Source: CAWGXZ01 sp963826695 (GTDB lineage: Bacteria > Pseudomonadota > Gammaproteobacteria > Burkholderiales > Burkholderiaceae_C). Taken from it: a DNA stretch of 64,000 bases. The notes beneath the pieces are model-generated. The model saw only the letters and a list, made by a program, of their open reading frames with translations. It was not told the DNA's origin and ran no database searches. Positions 18,142 through 28,318 of this stretch are shown here, piece by piece; position 1 is the first letter of the stretch; the number at the start of each line of letters is the position of its first letter. Made by a program: the position numbers and the translations under genes. The stretch covers positions 496,001 through 560,000 of the forward strand of contig CAWGXZ010000004.1 of NCBI GenBank assembly GCA_963826695.1, written 5' to 3'.

Positions 18142-19110
18142 TCAGCATTCGGCCGTGCACTTCCCGGCAGCGTCGAACGCCATCGTCCTGCCCGACAGCG
18201 GAACGTGGACGGTCGCCGACTTGACGGCCTTGATGAAGGTTTCGGTCTTGCTGCCCGGGCGCACCTTGCCGCCGACGGTTGCGACTTCGTTGGCATGCGA
18301 CGCGATCACCGACGCGGGCCTGACCAGCTGATCGATGACGTACGCGGCTTCCGCCGGGCCGGTGGTGAAGCCGTCGCCCATGTTCATGACGGCGAGCCGC
18401 GCGTTGTAGTGGTCGCGCACGACGCGCTCCTGGTCTGCCGTGATGCCGGTGTCGCCCGAGAGGTAGGCGACCAGGCCGTTGCTGAAGCGCAGCACGTAGC
18501 CGGTCGCCAGCCCCAGGTCGCCGGCAATGCCGACGTCCTTCATCGCCTTGCCGAGCTCGCCGCCGATGTAGTCGGGGTCCAGGCCGTTGCTGTGCAGCGC
18601 CGCCACGGTCGCGATGCGCACGCCGCCGACCGTCACGCTGCCGCCGAATCGGGCGAGCATCGAGTTGGCTGGATCGCCGCCGTTGGCCTTCAGCTTGGCG
18701 GCGAAGAACGGCGGCATCTCGCTGCCGGTGACGATCTTCGAGTTCTTGGCCAGCGCGATGTTCACCGCCACCGAGTTGGGCATCGCCGACACCGACGTAT
18801 CCGGCTTGTCGCAGCTGCCCGCGTTCGGCGCCTTGTTGTGCGCGTTGCCGACGTGGTCGCCGTGCATGTGGCTCACCAGGATGATGTCGATCTTCCCCAG
18901 CCGCGGATCGCTCGCGCCGGCCACCGTTCGACCCGGGTCGTATAGGACGCGCGTGCCGTTCGGGTCTTCGAACACCAGCGCCCGGTCCTGCGGGCAGAAC
19001 TCGCCGTCGATGCCGCCGAGCGGCGTGACCTTGACCGTCTGGGCCAGGGCGGGGAGCGACAGGGCGGCGCAGGCGGCGAGTACCGCGGCAATTCGGGTCG
19101 ATCGGTTCAT
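18142..19110 (-). CDS. MBL-fold metallo-hydrolase, exported
   Basis: 322 residues with a signal peptide (MNRSTRIAAVLAACAALSLPALAQ). The metal motif is SHMHGDH near residue 85. Further ligands are plausibly in HSNGLDPDYIG, LSGDTGI (Asp) and ASHANE. The fold is close to UlaG/YtnP-type hydrolases acting on small esters or lactones. ATG 19110 follows GGAGACCCC and fits the signal peptide; the longer in-frame start gives no sensible N-terminus. Its upstream region carries the operator shared with the enolase and Bug genes, which suggests a role in the same catabolic regulon, perhaps as a lactonase. Confidence 0.85.
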   Translation of the reverse strand: MNRSTRIAAVLAACAALSLPALAQTVKVTPLGGIDGEFCPQDRALVFEDPNGTRVLYDPGRTVAGASDPRLGKIDIILVSHMHGDHVGNAHNKAPNAGSCDKPDTSVSAMPNSVAVNIALAKNSKIVTGSEMPPFFAAKLKANGGDPANSMLARFGGSVTVGGVRIATVAALHSNGLDPDYIGGELGKAMKDVGIAGDLGLATGYVLRFSNGLVAYLSGDTGITADQERVVRDHYNARLAVMNMGDGFTTGPAEAAYVIDQLVRPASVIASHANEVATVGGKVRPGSKTETFIKAVKSATVHVPLSGRTMAFDAAGKCTAEC

Positions 19111-19190
19111 GGGGTCTCCGGGTGTTGTCTGTGGGCCTTGAGCCTTCGTCGGCGGGCCATGGAAAAGCCCCGGCATCGTAGCTGCGCGCA

Positions 19191-19231
19191 CTAATACATT
19201 AATGCTTCAACACCGTTCGAATGACTACAAT
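19191..19231 (+). promoter_or_regulatory. GntR-type operator copy A with promoter -10
   Basis: Operator CTAATACATTAATGCTTCAA starts at 19191, followed 14 bases after TTCAAC by TACAAT (19226-19231), a good -10. The same arrangement, ATTAATGCTTCAAC, 13 bases, CTACAATC, recurs at 25726-25758. The site lies between the MBL hydrolase gene (leftward) and the restriction gene (rightward). The -35 region coincides with the operator, fitting repression by the GntR protein encoded at 28319. Confidence 0.6.
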
Positions 19232-19400
19232 CTGCCGCTCGAAGGCGGGCCGGCCGGCCAGGCCTCCTTGGATTTTTGGTGAGGCACGCCTCGGCGACGC
19301 GGGCTCGGGAGGCGTGACCTGTGGGATGCTAGTGCGAGATGGCCGGCTCCGCCGACGCGAGGTGCCGCCATACACTACCGCCCACCTCACCAGGCACCCC

Positions 19401-22400
19401 ATGGCGCGCAGCCCGACCACCGACCGCGCAAGCGTTGCAACTCCGATCCTGAACGGGCCGTACAGCGAGCCGGAGTTTCACTACGCCACGACACCCGAAG
19501 GCAATCTCGACTACGAAGACAAGCGCCGTGGCCGGCGTATCTTCGCGCCCGAGACGCCGCAGGTGCCGCTCGGAAGGCTTGCCCAGTCGGGCATGTTCGA
19601 CATCAACGATTTCGCAGCGCAGTACCGGGATCATCCGGTCAACCGGCTGCGTGAGCAGGTTGGTGGGTGGCGCCGCGATGGGTACCCCGGAGTCACCAGC
19701 CGTGTGACCCGTGATCTGCTTCGCTTCTGGTTCGAGAACCCCAGCCGTGCCGCGTGGCAGCAGTTGTTTTATGCCCAGCGCGAAGCAGTCGAAACGGCGA
19801 TCTGGCTGAACGAAGTCGCTGACAAGTCGAATCCCGGTACCCATGCGCTGAGCCAGCTTCGCCTCGCGCAGGAGACGGTGGGCGAGGGTGCCAGCCAGCC
19901 CGACAGCGTGCTGCCGCGAGTGGCTTTCAAGATGGCAACGGGCACCGGCAAGACGGTGGTGATGGCCTGCCTGATCCTGTACCACTATCTCAATCGCAGC
20001 CAGTACCGCAACGATCCCAAGTACAGCGACTACTTTTTGCTCGTTGCGCCCGGCGTCACGATCCGCGATCGACTTTCGGTGCTGCGCGTCGACACCCAGG
20101 CACCCACCGACCGCGACGCCGCCGACTACTACCGCCAGCGCAGCCTGGTGCCACCCGAGTACGCCAGCCTGCTGCAGGGTCTGAACGCGCGCATCGTGAT
20201 CACCAACTACCACGCCTTCGAGCCGCGCCTGATTTCGGGCAACAAGCGCAGTCCGCTCGACGGCAAGCTCGGCGTCGACGGCAGGAAGGTCGAAGCCCGC
20301 GAAGACGAGGCGCTGGTGATGAAGCGGGTGCTGGCGTCGTTCAAACCCGGTCGCCGCCTGCTGGTGATCAACGACGAAGCGCATCACTGCTATCTGCCGC
20401 GCGCCAAGGGCAAGGACACCGACGAGGAACAAAGTGCGACCGAGAACGAGCGCGCGGCGGTCTGGTTCAGCGGTATCCGCGCCGTGACGCGCCGATGGCA
20501 GGTGCGTACCGTTTACGACCTTTCGGCGACGCCGTACTACCTGTCCGGCTCCGGTTGGCCGGCGTACAGCTACTTCCCCTGGGTGGTCAGCGATTTCGGT
20601 CTGATCGAGGCCATCGAAGCCGGCCTCGTCAAGATTCCCTTCCTACCGGTTGACGATTCGTCGCACGCGATCGACGAGCCGGTGTTGCGCAACCTCTACG
20701 AACACTGCAAGGATCAGCTTCCCCGCAAGGGTCAGCGCACCCAGCGCAAGGACGAGCGGGCTGCGGAAATGAAGACTGGCGAAGCACGCGCGGGTAGCGA
20801 GCCACCCCCGCAACTTCCCGCGCTGCTGCGCACCGCCCTCGAACAGTTCTACCGTCACTACGAGTCGTACGACAGCGGCATGCGCGAGCAAGGCGAGCGC
20901 GGACGCGATCTTTTGAGCGCCCCGCCGGTGTTCATCGTCGTCTGTAGCAACACGACCGTCTCGAAGGAGGTCTACAAGCAGATCGCCGGCTACGAGACCC
21001 GCGACGAAAACGGCGGTACCCGCGCTATCGCCGGCACGCTGCCCCTGTTCTCGAATTTCGATCCGGTCACGCGCGCAGCGCGGCGCAAGCCGCCCACCTT
21101 GCTCATCGACTCCGATGCGCTCGAACACTCGGGGCAGGTCAACGACGAGTTCCGCAAGGTATTCGCACCGGAAATCGAGGCTTTCAAGCGCGACTATCGG
21201 CTCAGCCGCCCAGACAAGTCGGTCGACGCGTTGACCGATGCCGACATCCTGCGCGAAGTGGTCAACACCGTTGGCCGGCCAAGCAAGCTCGGCGAACACA
21301 TCCGCTGTGTGGTCAGCGTCGGCATGCTCACTGAAGGCTGGGACGCGAACACCGTGACGCACATCGTCGGCGTTCGTGCCTTCGGCTCGCAACTGCTGTG
21401 CGAGCAGGTGGCCGGCCGCGCGTTGCGCCGCCGCCAATACTTTCTCGATCCGAAAACCGGCAAGTTCCGCCCGAGTACGCGCACATCATCGGCGTGCCTT
21501 TCAAGTTCTTCAAAGGGGGGCAGAGCGAGCTGCCGGTACCGCAGAACATCAAGCTGCTGAAGGCGTTGCCCGAGCGTGGCGAGCTCGAAATCGGCTTTCC
21601 GAATCTCGTCGGCTACAAGATCGAACAGCCGCACGACGAGGTACGGGCCGACTTCTCCGGCACGCCCGGGTTTGCCGTCGATTTCAACCGCCTGCCGACA
21701 CGCACCGCCATGGGAACAGCGTTCTCTGGGGAGCGCGAGCAGTTGCGCGCTGAGCCCGACAGCCTGCGTGACCAGGAGGTCGTTTACTGGATCGCCGCAC
21801 AAGTGCTGTCTCACTATTTCCGCGACGAACAGCACCGGCCGCAGCTTGCGAAGTTCGGCGACGTGCGGCGCATCGCGCAGACTTGGTACGACACCAAGAT
21901 CGAACTTCTCGGGGAAACCGACCCTCGGTTCCGTCGACTGGTGCGCTTCGAAGACGCGAAGCGCGTGGCCGCCAGCGTCTTCCTCGGCATCGAAGCTGCC
22001 GCGGTCAACGAGGGGCTGGCGGGCGAAGCGCTGATCGTGCCACTGCTCAACCGCTACAACCCAAGCGGCTCGACCAGCCATGTGCACGCTGCCACCAGCA
22101 AGCCGGTGTTCGCCACGAAAAAGAGCCATGTCAATCTCGTCGTCGCCGACACCGGCAGCTGGGAGCAGATCGCCGCCAAGACCTTCGAGCAGATCGACGC
22201 GGTGCAGAGCTACGTCAAGAATGCCTTTCTCGGCTTCGAGGTGCCGTACGTCGACAAGGTGGGAGCAGAACGCCGTTACCTGCCCGACTACTTGTGCCGC
22301 GTGCAGACGCCCGGCGGTGAGCACTTCAACCTCATCGTCGAAGTGACCGGCTTCGAAAGGGACAAGGCGGAGAAGCGCTACTTCGTCCAGCAGCGCTGGC

Positions 22401-22624
22401 TGCCGGCGGTGAACAAGCAGCGCGAGAAGCTCGGCATGCTGCCGTGGCATTTCATCGAAGTCACCGATATCGAGCGCATCAAGAACCAGCTGCTGGGCGA
22501 GATCGGACGGATCAGCGCGATCGTCGACGACGAGGCCGACAGTGCATTCTGGGCAGCGGCTCAGAACGAAAGCCTGGGCAAGGTCTGGGACAACGAACAC
22601 GACGCTATTTGGGACACCTTGTGA
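19401..22624 (+). pseudogene. Type III-like restriction endonuclease/helicase subunit, one frameshift
   Basis: About 1,075 codons after correction. SF2 helicase motifs: Walker A ATGTGKT near residue 179, DEAHH near 324, DLSATPYY, and later SVGMLTEGWDANTV and EQVAGRALRRR. The C-terminal half holds a probable nuclease domain (YLPDYLCRV ... NLIVEVTG). This matches the restriction protein family found with an N6-type methyltransferase and named after Bordetella BPTD_3080. The frame breaks near 21467: adding one C to TTCCGCCC gives KFPPEYAHIIGVPF. ATG 19401 begins MARSPTTDRAS. The stop overlaps the PemK-like gene start. The frameshift may be an assembly error. Confidence 0.85.
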
Positions 22625-22958
22625 CGGCACCCGTCTCGAAGTCGGCGACGTGGTGCTCGTCGCCTTTCCCTTCAGCGACGGGAAGACCGTCAAGCGGCGA
22701 CCCGCGCTCGTGATGAGCCGGCGAGACGACTACGGCGATCTGCTGCTGGTGGCGATCACGTCCAAACCCGGCACCCCCAACAGCGTGTCGATCGGCAGCG
22801 CCGACCTGTCCTCGGGCTCGCTGCCCACGCAGAGTTGGGTCAAACCGGAAAAGCTCAGCGCGGTCGATGGAAGTCGTGTCGAGCGTGTACTCGCCAAGGC
22901 CACGCCGGGTGTCCTGGCGAGCGTCCGCGCCAGGCTGTGCCCGGTGTTGGGCTGCTAG
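22621..22958 (+). CDS. PemK/MazF-like toxin between res and mod
   Basis: About 113 residues: LEVGDVVLVAFPFSDG, KRRPALVMSRRDDYGDLLLVAITS, then WVKPEKLSAVDGSRVERVLAK. This is the MazF/PemK endoribonuclease fold. GTG 22621 overlaps the res stop (GTGA) and is the natural start, but the frame is off by one between it and LEVGD; one more C in the CCC run at 22630 would give MTAPRLEVGDVV. As written the frame is open only from inside res (22542). No antitoxin gene is adjacent: mod follows 14 bases later. It could act as an addiction element of the operon or as a nuclease recruited to defence. Confidence 0.75.
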
Positions 22959-22972
22959 AAAACAGCTGATCC

Positions 22973-25632
22973 ATGCCTTCAATCAAATCCAGCAAGTCCG
23001 GTCGGCCTTCCGTCAAGAAGGCTGCCGCCGGTGACAGCGCGCCCGGTGCCAACCAGCCCGTCGACGCTTTCATCCATGCCGACAAGGAGCGCCTGTTCAT
23101 CCCGAGCCGTGAAGAGGCCGGCCAGGAGCTCGACGCGGTGGCGGATCGCCCCACCGTGCGCGACGTGCCGCTGAACCCGGTCATGCACCGCGGCCAAGAC
23201 CCGGAGCTGTACTGGCTTAACAAGTACGGCGCCGACGACCGGCAGAGTCGGCTCGAAATCGACATCCGCAGCCTCTATCGCCATGAGCACATCGAGCCCG
23301 AGCAGCTGATTGCGCGGCTTTACAAGCTGAAGAACCGCGACGCGGCGCAGAACGACCTGTTCGTCAATGAGTTCCACGGAAACCCGTTACCCGTGGACGA
23401 GCTCGACAAGCCGATCGCCTACTACCGCCGCACCGACAAGTGGCGCAACCGGCTGATCCAGGGCGACAGCCTGCTGGTGATGACAAGCCTGCTCGAGCGC
23501 GAAGGCATGGCGGGCAGCGTGCAGTGCATCTACATCGACCCGCCTTATGGCATCAAGTACGGCAGCAACTGGCAGATGCGGATGAACGACCGCAACGTCA
23601 AGGATGGTGCGGACGACAACCTGAGCGGCGAAGGCGAGGTGATCAAGGCGTTTCGGGATACCTGGGAACTGGGTATTCACTCATATCTGTCGTATCTGCG
23701 CGATCGGCTGTTGGTGGCGAAGGAGTTATTGAACGCGAGCGGTTCTTGCTTTGTGCAGATCAGCGATGAAAACGTGCATCTGGTGCGATGTTTGATGGAT
23801 GAAATTTTTGGCAGCGAGAACTTCGTGGCACAGATTACCGCTGTGAAGACAAGCGCGCAGGAAACCCAGACGATTGCCGCAGGTCTGCGATCTCGTTCTT
23901 TTCTACTGCAGAGATAAGGAGAGGCTCAAGTTTCGAAAGCCTCTGGTTGTCCGAAGGAGATGAACGAGCCGGTGTGGCCGATTACAACTGTGTTGAACTT
24001 GCAGACGGCTCGCGGCGGAGAGATGACCCGTGACGAGCAGGATGATTGGACCGGGCTGCCGACCGGTGCCCGCCGTACACGCAAGACAATCTCACGAGTT
24101 CGCGTCCGGCGGGCGGCAGCGATGTCGTCCGAGTACGAATGGAAAGGTAAGCGTACACGACCAGGAAAGGGAACTTTCAAGACCGACGCGCGCGGCCTCG
24201 ATCGCCTGAGCGATCGGAAGGCGCCTTGAGCCGCGTGGAACATCCCTTCGGTATGTATCGGTTCTTCGACGACTTTCCTTTCCGTCCACTGGCGAACTTC
24301 TGGAGCGACGCGCGTTTTACGAGTGGATTCGCAGAGGACAGGGTTTACGTGGTGCAAACGGCTGCAAGAGGTGATCGAGCGCTGCATGCTTGATGACCAC
24401 AGACCCCGGCGATCTCGTGCTCGATCCAACCTGCGGCTCCGGCACCACTGCCCACGTGGCCGAGCAATGGGGCCGGCGCTGGATTACCTCCGACACCTCT
24501 CGCATCGCACTCGAACATCGCCAAGACGCGCCTGATGACTGCCACCTACCCGTGGTACCGCCTGGCCGACACGTCCGGTGAAGACATCCGCCACGGCTTC
24601 GTCTACAAGACGGTGCCGCACATCACGCTCAAGTCGCTCGCCAACGACGAGCCGCCCGACACCGAAACGTTGTTCGATCAACCCGAGATCGACAAGAAGA
24701 AGCTCCGCGTCGCCGGCCCGTTCACCGTCGAGACGCTGCAAAGTTTCGAGCCGCTGTCGCCCGAACGCATCGACGAGGCCAATGCGTCGGTCGATAACGT
24801 ACAGCGCTTTACCGAGCGGGTGTTCGAGCACCTCAAGCACGCTGGCATCAAGAACGGGTTGAAGAACGAGACGGCGGTGTTCAACCGCGTTGACGTGATT
24901 AACGAGGCGAGCGGCGCACTGCATGCGGAAGGCTGGTATGCGGGCGCGGAGGGCGAGAAGAAGGCCTACTTCCACATCGGCCCGCAATTCGGCACGGTGA
25001 GTCGCAAGTCGGTCAACGACGCTATCAAGGCCTGCCGCCAGCGTGCCGACGCCGACTGGCTGGTGCTGCTCGGCTTCGGCTTCGAAAGCGATGTCGACAA
25101 CCGCAACGTCACGCTGAAGGTCGGCGCCTTCGAGGTGACCAAGGTGCGCATGCACGACGACCTGATGCAGGACGGGCTGATCAAAAAGGACAAGAAGGCG
25201 GCGTCGTTCGTGACGATCGGCGAACCCGATATCGGTATCGAGCGCGATGGCGACACGGCGACGATCGAGATTCGCGGCCTCGATCTCTACGACCCGATCA
25301 CTGACGAGGTCAAGCCGCGCAGCGCCGCCGACATCTCGTACTGGATGGTTGATGACGACTACGATGGCGCCAGTTTCGTGACGCGGCAGGTGTTCTTCTG
25401 CGGCGGCGATGCCGACGAGTTCGCCAAGTTCAAGCGGGGCCTGAGCGCATTGGCCGTGAGAACCGCCAAGGCGAAGGTCGAGCGCACGCTCAAAGTCGAG
25501 CTCGACGACGAAGCCTTCGAACGGGTTTACGGTTTCAAGTCGCACCCGATCCCGGCAACCCGCGGGCGCCGGGTCGCAGTTCGGGTCATCAGCCAGTTCG
25601 GCGAGGAGAGCACAAAGGTTTTGGTGCTCTGA
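22973..25632 (+). pseudogene. Site-specific DNA methyltransferase of the res/mod operon, about ten indels
   Basis: The first 300 codons are open, with the catalytic motif DPPYGIKYGSNW near residue 189. From 24535 a second long open part runs to 25632. Between 23882 and 24508 coding similarity jumps frames repeatedly (near 23882, 23940, 24020, 24075, 24130 and several more to 24508). Each piece still reads as methyltransferase, for example FFDDFPFRPLANFWSDARF and the SAM motif DPTCGSGTTAHVAEQWGRRW. DPPY before the SAM motif means beta-class order. Corrected length is about 885 residues. The indels are mostly single extra bases, so poor local sequence is the likeliest cause; real decay is possible. 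Confidence 0.85.
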
Positions 25633-25720
25633 CGATCGCTTGGGGCTGGCGCGTCACGTCGCCTTCGGAACTGCTGTGCGCAGCGGCGCCATAGCCGTGG
25701 CAGGCGCGGTAAAGCTGGCG

Positions 25721-25757
25721 AATATTAATGCTTCAACGGCCCGTCGGTCGCTACAAT
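25721..25757 (+). promoter_or_regulatory. GntR-type operator copy B with promoter -10
   Basis: AATATTAATGCTTCAAC at 25721-25737, then 13 bases and CTACAATC, with the -10 hexamer TACAAT at 25752-25757. It lies 58 bases upstream of the enolase-superfamily gene and probably drives it. The half-site ATTAATGCTTCAAC is identical to copy A; the left half is degenerate. Confidence 0.6.
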
Positions 25758-25814
25758 CGGCGTCGTCCGAGCGGCGCGGCTTGCCTCGCAACGCCATTTT
25801 TTGAAAGGCAGCCC

Positions 25815-27104
25815 GTGAAGATCTCCGAAGTCCGTGTCACCCCGATCGCCATCGGCGATCCGCCGCTGCTGAATGCGGCTGGCCTGCATGCGCCGTATGC
25901 CTTGCGCACGGTGGTCGAACTGGTCTCGGACGACGGCATCAGCGGCCTGGGCGAAATTCCCGGAGGGGTCGAGACGCTGGCGATGCTGCGGCTTGCGCAC
26001 GAGGCCCTCGTCGGGCTCGATCCGTGGGAGCTCAACGCCATTCGCCAGGCGCTGATCGAGCGCTTCGGTGACGGCGGCACCAGCGCGCACCGCAGCACCC
26101 GGCCCTGGGAGACGGCGCGCATCAACCACCTCTACAGCGCCATCGAGGTCGCCTGCTACGACATGGTCGGCAAGGCGGTCGGCCGGCCGGTCGTCGACCT
26201 GCTCGGCGGCAGGGTGCGCGAGCGGGTGCCGTATTCGGCGTACCTGTTCTTCAAGTACGAGGGAGCGGGCGGCCCGCTCGGCTTCGCGACCGATCCCGGT
26301 GCCAGCGGATGGGCGGCCGCCCGGCAGCGCGCCGCGCTCGATCCCGAAGGCATCGTCGAGCAGGCGCGCGCGATGATCGACGAGTACGGCTTCGAGTCGA
26401 TCAAGCTGAAGGCCGGCATCCTCGATCCCGACCTCGAGGTCGACTCGATGCTGGCGCTGCGCGATGCCTTCGGCCCGGGCACGCCGTTGCGCATCGATCC
26501 GAATGCCGCCTGGTCGATGGAGACGGCGCTGCGCTGCGGCAAGCGCCTCGAAGGCGTGCTGGAGTACTACGAGGACCCGGTGCGCGGCCAGGAAGCGATG
26601 GCGGCGCTGCGCCAGCAGCTGGCGTTTCCGTTCGCGACCAACATGTGCACGACGTCGTTCGGCGACATCCCCGGCGCCGTCGCCCGGCACAGCGAGGACA
26701 TCATCCTCACCGACCATCATTTCTGGGGTGGCCTGCGCGCCCTGCTCGAACTCGGCCGCATCGCCAGCACCTTCGGCCGCGGCCTGTCGATGCACTCGAA
26801 CAGCCATGTCGGCATCTCGATGGCGGCGATGACGCATGTCGCTGCCGCGTCGCCGACGCTCACCTACGCCTGCGACACCCACTATCCGTGGCAGAGCGAC
26901 GAGCTGCTGGTCGGCGGGAAACTGCCGATCGAAGGCGGCTGTGCCCGGGTGACGCGCGAGCCGGGCCTCGGCATCGAGCTCGACCGTGCGGCACTTGCGC
27001 GCCTGCATCAGGCGTATCTCGATTGCGGCATCGTCGAGCGCAACGACGAGATCGAGATGCAGAAGGTCGAGCCGGGCTGGAAGTTCGAGGCGACGCGCTA
27101 CTGA
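25815..27104 (+). CDS. Glucarate dehydratase-related enolase superfamily protein
   Basis: 429 residues from GTG 25815; KISEVRVTPIAIGDPPLLNAAG is the usual N-terminus. Enolase-fold catalytic features: KLKAG (K-x-K, near 197-199), RIDPNAAWS (Asp near 228), YYEDPV (Glu near 253), DHHFWGG and a late HSNSHVGIS (His near 327). This points to the glucarate dehydratase subgroup, which dehydrates acid sugars to keto-deoxy acids with Mg2+. The exact substrate is not resolved. It neighbours a Bug receptor and GntR regulator sharing its operator, consistent with uptake and breakdown of one carboxylate. Confidence 0.88.
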   Translation: MKISEVRVTPIAIGDPPLLNAAGLHAPYALRTVVELVSDDGISGLGEIPGGVETLAMLRLAHEALVGLDPWELNAIRQALIERFGDGGTSAHRSTRPWETARINHLYSAIEVACYDMVGKAVGRPVVDLLGGRVRERVPYSAYLFFKYEGAGGPLGFATDPGASGWAAARQRAALDPEGIVEQARAMIDEYGFESIKLKAGILDPDLEVDSMLALRDAFGPGTPLRIDPNAAWSMETALRCGKRLEGVLEYYEDPVRGQEAMAALRQQLAFPFATNMCTTSFGDIPGAVARHSEDIILTDHHFWGGLRALLELGRIASTFGRGLSMHSNSHVGISMAAMTHVAAASPTLTYACDTHYPWQSDELLVGGKLPIEGGCARVTREPGLGIELDRAALARLHQAYLDCGIVERNDEIEMQKVEPGWKFEATRY

Positions 27105-27205
27105 GTCGAAGCCGCCTGTCAGCGGCTGCACGGCCGTCGAGGCCGGTGCAGCAGCCGCCTGCCGACCCGGGGACGGCGACTCAGCGCCGCTCCCGAGGCG
27201 GCGAA

Positions 27206-28180
27206 TCAGTTCACCGTCGCGCCCGATTTTTTCACCAGCGCCGACCAGCGCGGAATCTCCCGGCTCATCAGCGCCGCCAGTTCCTGCGGCGTGCCGCCGA
27301 CGATCTCCATGCCGAGCTGGCCGTGCAGCTTGGCCTGCACGTCGGGCTGCTTGAGTGCGGCAGCGATTTCGCTGTGCAGGCGCTGCACGATCGGCCGCGG
27401 CGTGCCCTTCGGCGCAAACACCGCCTGCCACGACGACATCTCGAAGCCCGGAATACCGGCCTCGATCATCGTCGGCGTGTTCGGCGACAGCGCGGTGCGC
27501 TTGCCCGTGGTCACGGCCAGCAGCTTCAGCTTGCCGGCCTGCAGCAACGGCAGCGCCGCGGTCATCTGGTCGAACATGAAGGTCACCTGCCCGGCCGAGA
27601 CGTCGACCATTGCCGGCGGGGTTCCCTTGTAGGGAATGTGCGTCAGCGGCACGTTGATCAGGTCGGCGAACATCTCGCCGGCCAGATGCGTCGACGTGCC
27701 GGCGCCCGACGAAGCGAAGGTGCGTCTTTTCTCGTCCTTCTTCAGCAGCGCCACGAGGTCGGCAACCGAGTTGACGCCGAGATTCGGGTCGACCAGCAGC
27801 ACGTTCGGCAGAAAGGCGACCAGCGCGACCGGCTCGAAGTCCTTGACCGGGTCGTAGGAAAGGTTCTTGTACAGGCCGGCGTTGATGGCGTGCGTGCTGA
27901 TGGTGCCCCCGAACAGGGTGTAGCCGTCGGCGGGTGCCTTGGCGACGAAGGAGGCGCCGATACCGCCGCCTTGCCCAGGCTTGTTGTCGACGACGACCGT
28001 CTGCTTCAGCGACTCCTGGAGCTTTTGCGCCAGCGTGCGCCCGACCACGTCGGTCGAGCCGCCGGCGGTGAACGGCACCACGTAGGTGATCGGCTTGGCA
28101 TTCGGCCACTCGGGCGCTTGCGCCGCGGCGGCAACGGGAAGGGCGGCGGCAAGGCAGGACAGGAGGGTTCGACGTTTCAT
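27206..28180 (-). CDS. Bug-family (TctC) substrate-binding protein
   Basis: 324 residues with a signal peptide (MKRRTLLSCLAAALPVAAAAQ). The ligand loop TYVVPFTAGGSTDVVGR, DNKPGQGGGIGA, APADGYTL and HIPYKGTPPAMVD are all typical. It binds an organic acid in the periplasm. No TctA/TctB membrane genes are nearby, as is common for orphan Bug receptors. It is transcribed away from the GntR gene across a shared intergenic region holding operator copy C, and converges on the enolase gene, whose product may handle the same ligand. Confidence 0.95.
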   Translation of the reverse strand: MKRRTLLSCLAAALPVAAAAQAPEWPNAKPITYVVPFTAGGSTDVVGRTLAQKLQESLKQTVVVDNKPGQGGGIGASFVAKAPADGYTLFGGTISTHAINAGLYKNLSYDPVKDFEPVALVAFLPNVLLVDPNLGVNSVADLVALLKKDEKRRTFASSGAGTSTHLAGEMFADLINVPLTHIPYKGTPPAMVDVSAGQVTFMFDQMTAALPLLQAGKLKLLAVTTGKRTALSPNTPTMIEAGIPGFEMSSWQAVFAPKGTPRPIVQRLHSEIAAALKQPDVQAKLHGQLGMEIVGGTPQELAALMSREIPRWSALVKKSGATVN

Positions 28181-28265
28181 GGGCAGGGCCTGTTGAGGGG
28201 AGGGCGCGCGGGGGTTGCCTGAACTCCCGGCGGGAGGCGCTCCGCAGGAATGCGGCAGTCCGCCA

Positions 28266-28290
28266 TTGAAGCACTAATACATTAGAAGTC
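28266..28290. promoter_or_regulatory. GntR-type operator copy C
   Basis: TTGAAGCACTAATACATTAG at 28266-28285 contains the palindromic core CTAAT-AC-ATTAG and, in reverse orientation, the same GCTTCAA flank as copies A and B. It sits between the divergent Bug receptor and GntR genes, placed to control both. A TAGAAT -10 at 28307-28312 lies only six bases before the GntR ATG. Confidence 0.65.
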
Positions 28291-28318
28291 AAGCGGGGCT
28301 TCTCCGTAGAATCGATCG

